Shown piece by piece: positions 1 to 5,430 of a DNA stretch of 13,936 nucleotides. The stretch's first letter is position 1, and each line of letters opens with the position of its first letter. Both the position numbers and the translations under genes were made by a program. The notes beneath the pieces were generated by a model, which was given only the letters and a program-made list of their open reading frames with translations, had not been told where the DNA came from and did not search any database. The stretch is from NCBI GenBank assembly GCA_964513215.1, contig CAZELU010000046.1, positions 1 through 13,936 on the forward strand. The letters run 5' to 3'. This DNA comes from Casp-actino8 sp964513215. Its GTDB lineage: Bacteria; Actinomycetota; Acidimicrobiia; Acidimicrobiales; Ilumatobacteraceae.

Positions 1-365
1 CCATGGAACGACACCACCAGCGGAAGCCGATGACGTTCGGCCGTCCGCATGGCCATCATGCCGTCCGGGCCGAAGTGAGCGTGCAGCAGTCGTGGCCTCA
101 CCCGCGCGATCACGCGATTGGCGACCGGATCGTGCCCGCGCATGAACGCGGCCCGTCGCAGCCGACTCGTTCCCCAGGTGCTCGCTTCCACGCGTGAGCG
201 AGCCCAGTCGTGGACGAACTCACCTCGGGCGTCGATCTGATGAGTGAGATACGTGGTGTGCCAGCCCGGAACGTCGCGATGTTGCGTGAAGAGCCACGGT
301 TCGCTCGGTGCGCCGAACAGCGACCGATACACGAGCACGGAACGCGGTGGCGTCGGGTCGGGCAC
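1..365 (-). CDS. GT4-type glycosyltransferase, N-terminal part (cut by window edge)
   Basis: The frame runs open to the left edge, so only about 121 residues are visible and the C-terminal catalytic half is missing. After a short proline-rich start it reads VLVYRSLFGAPSEPWLFTQH, which resembles the 'R..L...SETFI..Q' opening of family-4 retaining glycosyltransferases. Near residues 95-99 is HAHFG followed by PDG, and at 117-122 VVSFHG; both are classic in the N-terminal Rossmann half of GT4 enzymes, which usually transfer a sugar from a nucleotide donor to a polysaccharide or lipid acceptor at the cytoplasmic face. I chose the GTG at 363-365 because an in-frame TAG lies three codons upstream; a GTG nine codons later is an alternative. 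The gene is divergent from the SCO6745-family gene. The acceptor and sugar cannot be told from this fragment. Confidence 0.75.
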   Translation of the reverse strand, partial: MPDPTPPRSVLVYRSLFGAPSEPWLFTQHRDVPGWHTTYLTHQIDARGEFVHDWARSRVEASTWGTSRLRRAAFMRGHDPVANRVIARVRPRLLHAHFGPDGMMAMRTAERHRLPLVVSFH

Positions 366-370
366 ACCAT

Positions 371-406
371 CACGCTAATGGGCACGCTAATGGGCACGCT
401 CATGGG
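371..406. repeat. 12-bp direct repeat, three tandem copies
   Basis: CACGCTAATGGG occurs at 371-382 and 383-394, and again at 395-406 with one change (A to C). The array sits in the 98-nt divergent intergenic region, immediately upstream of the likely start of the glycosyltransferase gene. It is too short and too few-copy for CRISPR. It could be a repeated regulator-binding site or simple slippage expansion. Confidence 0.85.
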
Positions 407-463
407 GGCGACGCGTGACGACCGTTCGTTACGCGGGCCGATCGACCCTGCGATGATGGGGGC

Positions 464-1330
464 GTGGAACCCGAGTGGCTCGATCTCACCCGGCGCGCGG
501 CCTTCGCCTCGCACCGACTCGTCGGTTGGATCTACTGGGACCCCGACGCGATCAAGGCGTACACGGATCTCGGTGTTCCGAACGGCCTCGGCTACTACGT
601 CACGAGCCGCGCCGCTCCGCTGTTGCCTGCGGGACACCAAGCGGTCACGGCGGCCTTCTTCTCCATCCATCCGGCGTTCATTCGCCTCGCAGTCGAACTC
701 GCGGCTCAGCACACCGATTGGCGTTCCATCTACGACGTTCGCAATCGAGCCGTTGGTGTTGGTCTGCGGCGCTACGCACCCGAGATCTGTGACGACTTGG
801 CCGCGCTCGGACCGCAACTGTGGGCGGCGGCCGATGCGCTTCCCGAGTCGGGGCGTGTGCTCTTCGCCGTGCATCGCGAGGCTCCTCGCGTGGACGATCC
901 GGTGGTGTCGGCCTGGTTGGCCGTGAACTGCTTGCGCGAATGGCGCGGCGACACACACTTCGCGGTGCTCCTGGCCAACGGAATCGATCGGGTGCAGGCC
1001 GGCATCCTTCACGACGCTCATCTCAACTACGGCGGCTGGATCGCCCAGAGCCGCGGGGCCGACGAAGCGCAACTCACGAATGCCTTCGCCGATCTCGAGC
1101 GGCGCGGCTTGGCCCGCGACGGCGTCGTCACCCTGGCCGGATTGGCTTTGCGCGACGACATCGAGTCGCGCACCAACGAGATCTGCGTCGCCCAGTGGCA
1201 GGCGGTCGGACGTGACGCCACCGAGATGTTCGTCGAATCGATCGAACCAGTGGGCCCACGTCTCCTCGCTCGCATCGACGAGACCGCCGGACCCAACTGG
1301 ATGCCGGCCGCGCGCGAACGCCGCCCTTAG
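464..1330 (+). CDS. SCO6745-family protein (winged-helix-like, function unknown)
   Basis: A 288-residue protein of about the usual length for the actinobacterial SCO6745 family. Visible family traits are an N-terminal helix pair with a Tyr/Trp-rich stretch (GWIYWDPDAIKAYTDLGV, about 20-37), a GLGYYVTSRAAPLLPAG segment (41-57) and a following AAFFSIHPAFI motif. The later part carries a long helical region and an HLNYGGW motif, then a segment reading like a winged helix (FADLERRGLARDGVVTLAGLALRDDIE, only outlined here) ending in a MarR-like wing. Family members are often labelled regulators, but no ligand or DNA site is established. Start is GTG at 464; no in-frame ATG lies just upstream and the preceding G-run is a weak ribosome site. 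It ends three bases before the stop of the convergent GrdB-like gene. Confidence 0.7.
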   Translation: MEPEWLDLTRRAAFASHRLVGWIYWDPDAIKAYTDLGVPNGLGYYVTSRAAPLLPAGHQAVTAAFFSIHPAFIRLAVELAAQHTDWRSIYDVRNRAVGVGLRRYAPEICDDLAALGPQLWAAADALPESGRVLFAVHREAPRVDDPVVSAWLAVNCLREWRGDTHFAVLLANGIDRVQAGILHDAHLNYGGWIAQSRGADEAQLTNAFADLERRGLARDGVVTLAGLALRDDIESRTNEICVAQWQAVGRDATEMFVESIEPVGPRLLARIDETAGPNWMPAARERRP

Positions 1331-1333
1331 AAC

Positions 1334-2470
1334 TCAGCGGTGGCCAGGGGCCATGTAGAACCAGAACGGGAACGGCCCGCCACCGTCCTTGATGGCCTGG
1401 CGCGCCGCGAGGGTGGTCTTGCCGGCCTCGGTCGACTCGAAGAACCACGCCTCGAGACTGCGTGCGCCGGCGGTTCCGACCAGTTCGAGCGCCGCCTCCT
1501 CGTAGTACGCGCGGATGTCGTGCATCACGGCCACGGTGTTCTTGCCCGGAATCGCAACCGACTTCCAGTCATCGCCCGACGCGATGCGGTGGAACGCCGC
1601 GAGCACCTCGGGAACCGTGTCGGCATCAACAGCGCGGCCGACGTCGGTGTGTCCGCGTTTGGCGACGGCGCGGTCGTACGCGTTGCGCAGTCCGCGCGCT
1701 TCGTCCACACACGCGGGCAGGTTCGGATCGAAGCGCGGCGGTAGCGCGCAGGCGACCGGCTGTTCGTCGGACTCGACCACGTCGGGGAAGTCGCGAATGA
1801 TCGGACCGTGATCGGCCGTCGTGTCGAGGAGAGAGAACGCCTCGGCCAGCACCCGATGCTGGAACTCGGCGTCAGCCGGAATTCCGAGTGGGCGGCCAAG
1901 GGGGAATTCGCAGTAGAGCGAGCGGGGAGGACGCATCTTCTCCACGACCGGACGCATCGAGGCGAGAACCACCGTGGCGATTCCGGCTGCTTCGATCACA
2001 TGCGCGAGCACACTCACGGTGCGCGTACAAAGCGGTCAAACGGGCGTGAGCAAGACGACGTCGACGCCGTCGCGCTTCAACTCTGCGGCCGCGGCCGGGC
2101 CACTGTCGAGACGAATGGTCGACACATCGTCGGGCTGGTTGCCGGCGAACGAGAAGTGACGAGGCGCGACGCGGCCGATCACCTTGTCGGCAGCCAACTC
2201 GTGGAGCCGATCGATGGGGAACACCACGTTCAGGTCGATCTGGAATCCGGTGTGGTCGAAATTGGGGCTCCAGTGGCCCATCACCAGATCGCGCGCGTCG
2301 GAGGGAATGATGCGGTAGCCGGTGTCGCCCGCGCTGAAGCGGTCGTCGTGAGCGCGGTGGATCGCCGCCGACGTCACGATGGCGACGGTCGCATCGCGCA
2401 GGCGTGGCGCCGAGGCCCACGGGGTGCTGTCGAAAGTCGGGACCGGGAGGTTCTTGCCCATCTCCCGCAT
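1334..2470 (-). CDS. GrdB-like selenoprotein (glycine/sarcosine/betaine reductase selenoprotein B family), UGA read as selenocysteine
   Basis: A frame of 378 residues is crossed by one TGA (2036-2038) and otherwise open. Around it the protein reads VVLLTPV-U-PLCTRTVSVLAH, matching the U-x-x-C-T-R redox site of GrdB proteins and the C-P-x-C site of Cys-containing relatives; U is residue 145 and the partner Cys 148. Homology continues on both sides: before it, GYRIIPSD, FQIDLNVVFPIDRLHEL and HFSFAG; after it, VIEAAGIATVVL, LGRPLGIP and a C-terminal part with DIRAYYEEAALEL and WFFESTEAG. A bSECIS-like hairpin follows the TGA. GrdB in clostridia forms a reductase with GrdA and GrdC/D, but none of these is in the window, so the substrate is unknown. 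Start ATG at 2470 places 'LPVPTFDSTPW' near the N-terminus as in relatives; GTG 2530 or ATG 2461 are alternatives. Gene callers will split it at 2036. Confidence 0.88.
2008..2024 (-). promoter_or_regulatory. Candidate bacterial SECIS hairpin
   Basis: On the minus strand, 11 nt after the UGA, GCGCAC pairs with GTGTGC (six pairs, one G-U) around the five-base loop CGUGA. The loop begins 18 nt after the UGA and its second base is G followed by U. That agrees with the published general rule for bacterial SECIS elements: a short stem within about 16-37 nt of UGA and a G in the first two loop positions. It lies inside the coding sequence, as expected in bacteria, and would bind SelB carrying Sec-tRNA. 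Folding was done by eye. Confidence 0.65.
2036..2038 (-). other. In-frame UGA, predicted selenocysteine codon
   Basis: TGA between the codons for TPV and PLCTR of the GrdB-like gene. It falls exactly on the position that is Sec in clostridial GrdB and Cys in non-selenium relatives. The reading frame and family similarity continue on both sides with no shift. Confidence 0.87.
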
Positions 2471-2578
2471 GGCCTGGTCGCCGTTCACGTCCACACAGTA
2501 GCGAGGGGCACGCCGTTGCGAAGCCTCCACCGAACGTCTGCGAGGATGGGCCGAACCAAGAAGGAAAGCGGGGGAGCC

Positions 2579-3667
2579 ATGTCCGTCGTCATCGACGTCG
2601 ATCGTTCGAATCTGTCCGTCAGCCGACTCAACCGCACGCCGTCGCGACCGCTAGCTGATGGCGAAGCCCGGCTGGCGATCGACGCTTTCGCGCTCACGGC
2701 CAACAACATCACCTACGCGGTGTTCGGTGACGGACTGCGCTACTGGGACTTCTTCCCGGTGGGCGAGGGATCGTGGGGACGCGTTCCCGTGTGGGGCTTC
2801 GCCGACGTGGTCGAGTCGAAGTCAGCGCTCGAAGTCGGTCAGCGCTTCTACGGCTATTTGCCCATGGGTACCGAATTGGTGGTGCAGGCCGGACGCGTGG
2901 ATGCGCGTGGATTCACCGACCTGGCCGAGCATCGATCACCGATGGCCGCCGCGTACAACCGCTACTCGAACACCGCCGCCGACCCCACGTATCGCGCCGA
3001 CCGTGAGGCGCATCAGATGGTGCTGTGGCCGTTGTTCATGACATCGTTCATGATCGACGACTTCCTGGGTCAGAGCGTCCTGTCCGATCCCGAGGTCACC
3101 ACGGTCGTCGTGTCGAGCGCATCGAGCAAGACCGCGATTGGCGCGGCGTTCCTCGCCGCCTTGCGCCCCGACATCCACGTCGTCGGTGTCACGTCGAAGG
3201 GCAATGCGTCGTTCGTGAAAGACCTCGGTTGCTATTCGTCGGTCGTCACCTACGACGAGGTCGCGCAGGGATCGGCGTCGTGGCCGGAAGGTCGCGCCGC
3301 GTACGTCGACATCGCCGGCGATCAGGCCGTCACGGGCGGAGTGCACCGCATTTTCGAAGACGACCTCGCCTACAGCATGGTGGTGGGCGGCACCCACTGG
3401 TCGGCTCCGCGCGGCGAGGGAGCCCTGCCCGGCCCCAAGCCCGAGTTCTTCTTCGCGCCGTCGCAGATCGCTCTGCGTACCAAGGAATGGGGACGCGAAG
3501 GACTCGACCAACGGGTGGGCGACGCGTGGGATCGCTTCGCGTCGTGGTCGAACGGTTGGCTGCGCTTCGAGACGACTCAGGGCGCCGAGGATGTGGAGCG
3601 GCTCTACGGCGAGATGCTCGCCGGTCGCGTCGATCCGCGCGTCGGCCACGTGTGCCGCATGAGCTGA
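2579..3667 (+). CDS. DUF2855 family protein (MDR-like fold, function unknown)
   Basis: A 362-residue protein of the DUF2855 (PF11017) family, recognised from the N-terminal TANNITYAVFGDGLRYWDFF (about 40-59) and WGRVPVWGFADVVES (66-80), and the central VVVSSASSKTAIGAAFLAAL (177-196). The arrangement resembles medium-chain dehydrogenase/reductases: a GroES-like first part, then a Rossmann-like strand-turn-helix in which SSASSKTA replaces the usual glycine motif, followed by VVGVTSKGN. Biochemistry is not established to my knowledge; NAD(P)-dependent redox chemistry is an inference from fold. The frame stays open far upstream (to 1808), but that part lies opposite the GrdB-like gene; ATG at 2579 fits the family N-terminus and follows an AAGGAAAGCGGGGGA purine run. 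It is divergent from the selenoprotein gene and could share its regulation. Confidence 0.85.
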   Translation: MSVVIDVDRSNLSVSRLNRTPSRPLADGEARLAIDAFALTANNITYAVFGDGLRYWDFFPVGEGSWGRVPVWGFADVVESKSALEVGQRFYGYLPMGTELVVQAGRVDARGFTDLAEHRSPMAAAYNRYSNTAADPTYRADREAHQMVLWPLFMTSFMIDDFLGQSVLSDPEVTTVVVSSASSKTAIGAAFLAALRPDIHVVGVTSKGNASFVKDLGCYSSVVTYDEVAQGSASWPEGRAAYVDIAGDQAVTGGVHRIFEDDLAYSMVVGGTHWSAPRGEGALPGPKPEFFFAPSQIALRTKEWGREGLDQRVGDAWDRFASWSNGWLRFETTQGAEDVERLYGEMLAGRVDPRVGHVCRMS

Positions 3668-3674
3668 CGGATGA

Positions 3675-3695
3675 CCGTTTCGGAAAAGGAAACGG
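3675..3695. other. Small inverted repeat after DUF2855 gene
   Basis: CCGTTTC (3675-3681) and GAAACGG (3689-3695) form a perfect 7-bp stem with a 7-nt loop. It overlaps by three bases the foot of the larger hairpin at 3693-3723, so the two cannot both form completely. It may help end plus-strand transcription from the DUF2855 gene. Confidence 0.5.
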
Positions 3696-3723
3696 GGGGC
3701 GGTTCCGAAGAACCAGCCCCCCG
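3693..3723 (-). terminator. Rho-independent terminator with UUCG tetraloop
   Basis: A 13-bp GC-rich stem, CGGGGGGC-GGTTC against GAACC-GCCCCCCG with one bulged base at 3715, closes a four-base loop. Read on the minus strand the loop is C(UUCG)G, the extra-stable tetraloop, and the stem is followed by the T-rich GTTTCCTTTTCC. It lies 35 nt past the stop of the small membrane protein, so it most likely ends that transcript. It may also block readthrough from the convergent DUF2855 gene. Confidence 0.8.
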
Positions 3724-3758
3724 TCCGGGAAGGAAATGTGCCCCGCAGGGCGACGAAA

Positions 3759-4073
3759 TCAGGCGCGCAGGCCCTTGTTGATCGCGTTGAACACGGCGTC
3801 CTTCAGCGGAATCATTCCGCAGATGATCGCGCCGTTGGCGACGTAGTTGATCCACTCGTCTTCATGGACCCAGCCCCAGCCACCGAGGACCATGCCCCAG
3901 TCGCCGAAGAGCCAAACCATGAGGATCGACACGAGCAGCGTCAGGTTGGCTCCGATCACCGGCAGTTTGCCGACGTGGCCGTCGACGCCCGCGAGTCCGA
4001 GGATGGAGTGGAGGACTTTCATGACGGCTTCCAGGAGGATGGCCATCACGATGAAGAGTCCGATGACGTACAT
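3759..4073 (-). CDS. Small membrane protein of unknown function
   Basis: A 104-residue protein I do not recognise. Three hydrophobic stretches are visible: about residues 2-18 (start MYVIGLFIVMAILL), 38-57 (IGANLTLLVSILMVWLF) and, less strongly, 74-92 (YVANGAIICGMIPL). The last two are joined by a Gly/Trp-rich loop (GDWGMVLGGWGW) and an acidic patch (HEDE). It ends with a short basic tail (NAINKGLRA). The frame extends 21 codons further upstream, but the ATG at 4073 is preferred because AAAGGGG ends 5 nt before it. It is transcribed alone, with a strong ribosome site and its own UUCG terminator, suggesting substantial expression. Size and topology recall phage holins or small pore proteins, but no lysis gene is nearby and this stays speculation. 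Confidence 0.75.
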   Translation of the reverse strand: MYVIGLFIVMAILLEAVMKVLHSILGLAGVDGHVGKLPVIGANLTLLVSILMVWLFGDWGMVLGGWGWVHEDEWINYVANGAIICGMIPLKDAVFNAINKGLRA

Positions 4074-4078
4074 GTGAA

Positions 4079-4085
4079 CCCCTTT
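4079..4085 (-). promoter_or_regulatory. Strong Shine-Dalgarno site of small membrane protein
   Basis: AAAGGGG on the minus strand, five bases before the ATG at 4073. It fixes the start, against the longer open frame reaching 4136. Confidence 0.75.
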
Positions 4086-4150
4086 CGGTAGGTGCGGTCC
4101 GTGGCCGCGTGGGCACGGTATGAAGCACATACGCACAAGGTGGTGGATTT

Positions 4151-4156
4151 ATTGTA
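4151..4156 (-). promoter_or_regulatory. Possible -10 element of small membrane protein gene
   Basis: TACAAT on the minus strand lies in an AT-rich island (about 4145-4160) that stands out from the GC-rich surroundings, between the end of the GH84 gene and the small membrane protein gene. It would give a leader of roughly 70 nt. No good -35 is seen, so the call is tentative; the T-run beside it might instead belong to a weak terminator of the leuS-GH84 operon. Confidence 0.35.
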
Positions 4157-4196
4157 AAAATGCGGTTTGACCTGGTGGAACGAGCACGGAGAGTGG

Positions 4197-5426
4197 TCAG
4201 CTGGCTGATTGGGCCAGGGCGCGGCGCACCAGATCGGCCACCAGCGAGGTCGACCACGAGACCGATCGGGGGTCCATCACGAACCGCCCGGCCTCGTCGT
4301 TGGCGGCGACCGGGCGGATGCGAGGCCCGCCACCAAAGGTGAGGGCCGGGCGGCGTTCCCACTCGCGGGCGGCCAACGCCAGTCCGAACTGTGCCAACGC
4401 ACGTCGTTCGCTCACATCGAGTTCGGTCAGATCGAGTGCGCGCAACGCCAGAGCGGCGCCGTCACGTGCGGCATCCACCCAACGACGAACACCCTCGCCG
4501 ACCGACTCGGTGATCGCCTCGGTGTCGAGCGCGGCCACTTCCGACCACCACGCGCGCTCGGGTCGCGCACCTGGCCAGTGCTCGTCGTCGGGAAACGCAG
4601 TGGCTTCGGCGAGTCGACGAATGCCGAGTCGATCGATCTCGAGATCCCACGCCTGCACGGCGTCGTCACCACGACACCATGCCAGCGCGCTCACGATGGT
4701 GGGCCACGAGGCGCGAGCGAACTCCATGGGGTTCACCAACACGCCAGCGATCGACGACCGAATGGTCGCGTCGCGCCCGGAGTACGGACCGAGATGAAGG
4801 GCCTCGGTCATCAGCGCGTCGTTGACTGGCGTGTTGTCCCAGACGAGCGGTGCACGATCGCCGGTCGCGTGTCGTCGAGCATTCACATCGTCGGCGGTGA
4901 TCGTGTCGCACACGACGTGTGAGCCCGTCCACATGACGAGGATCTCGTGATCGAGGCCGTCGATGAGGCGTTCGAGATACGGCGACGACACACCACCCGC
5001 GTAGTGCGTGGGAACCAGCCACACCGGGACGCCGAATGTCCGGCGAACCGTATTGGCCAGATCGCGATGACGCGAGGCGGCATCGAGTTCGGGTACGTCG
5101 TCGAAGCACAACGTGAGACCCTGGACTCGAGCATCCACCACCGGCTGCAACTTGGCGATCACCTCGTCGGTCGTGGCGTCCGGGCCGGGGGTGAGGCCCA
5201 CCGAAACGTGCACACCGTTCTGACGGCGCACCATTTCGTCGAATTCACCGATCTCCTCAGGTGTGAATGGCTCGCGCCACGCGTCTCGGTGGCGAGGTGC
5301 GGCCTTGGGCGCCCACACGTACCAATTGCCGCCGTGCTCGGCGAGCAGATCGATGGTGGCCAGGCGGTCGGCATGCGACCAGGGCGGACCGTAGAAGCCT
5401 TCGATGACTCCGGCGATCAGCGCCAC
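4197..5426 (-). CDS. GH84-family beta-N-acetylglucosaminidase (O-GlcNAcase/hyaluronidase-like), cytoplasmic
   Basis: A 409-residue protein whose first two thirds are a GH84 catalytic domain. It opens with AGVIEGFYGPPWS (5-17), the family signature; has LTLCFDDVPE with the paired catalytic Asp at 109-110, which in GH84 act in substrate-assisted hydrolysis through the 2-acetamido group; then VMWTGSHVV (164-172) and VWDNTPVNDA (195-204), which contribute the substrate pocket. The reaction expected is release of terminal N-acetylglucosamine from a glycoside. There is no signal peptide and no carbohydrate-binding or fibronectin domain, unlike secreted clostridial homologues, so it probably acts inside the cell, perhaps on recycled cell-wall or scavenged amino sugars. 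The C-terminal about 120 residues are helical. GTG start lies 4 nt after the leuS stop, so the two are surely co-transcribed. Confidence 0.88.
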   Translation of the reverse strand: MALIAGVIEGFYGPPWSHADRLATIDLLAEHGGNWYVWAPKAAPRHRDAWREPFTPEEIGEFDEMVRRQNGVHVSVGLTPGPDATTDEVIAKLQPVVDARVQGLTLCFDDVPELDAASRHRDLANTVRRTFGVPVWLVPTHYAGGVSSPYLERLIDGLDHEILVMWTGSHVVCDTITADDVNARRHATGDRAPLVWDNTPVNDALMTEALHLGPYSGRDATIRSSIAGVLVNPMEFARASWPTIVSALAWCRGDDAVQAWDLEIDRLGIRRLAEATAFPDDEHWPGARPERAWWSEVAALDTEAITESVGEGVRRWVDAARDGAALALRALDLTELDVSERRALAQFGLALAAREWERRPALTFGGGPRIRPVAANDEAGRFVMDPRSVSWSTSLVADLVRRALAQSAS

Positions 5427-5430
5427 GGTC

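Noticed and set aside
371..406. CRISPR array
   Set aside because: The repeats are 12 bp, directly adjacent without spacers, with only three copies and no cas genes.
110..1072. Minus-strand open frame opposite the SCO6745-family gene
   Set aside because: It crosses two genes, shows no domain, and in its last part is in a different frame from the recognisable glycosyltransferase.
2036..2038. TGA as nonsense mutation or sequencing error in the GrdB-like gene
   Set aside because: It falls exactly on the known Sec position, frame is kept, and a suitable hairpin follows; recoding is the simpler reading unless the genome lacks Sec genes.
1808..2578. Plus-strand open frame continuing upstream of the DUF2855 start
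   Set aside because: It lies opposite the GrdB-like coding sequence, its translation is Arg/His/Gly-rich with no family likeness, and the DUF2855 N-terminus begins at the ATG at 2579.
3759..4073. Phage holin
   Set aside because: Size and topology are compatible, but no endolysin or any phage gene is nearby and I recognise no holin family signature.
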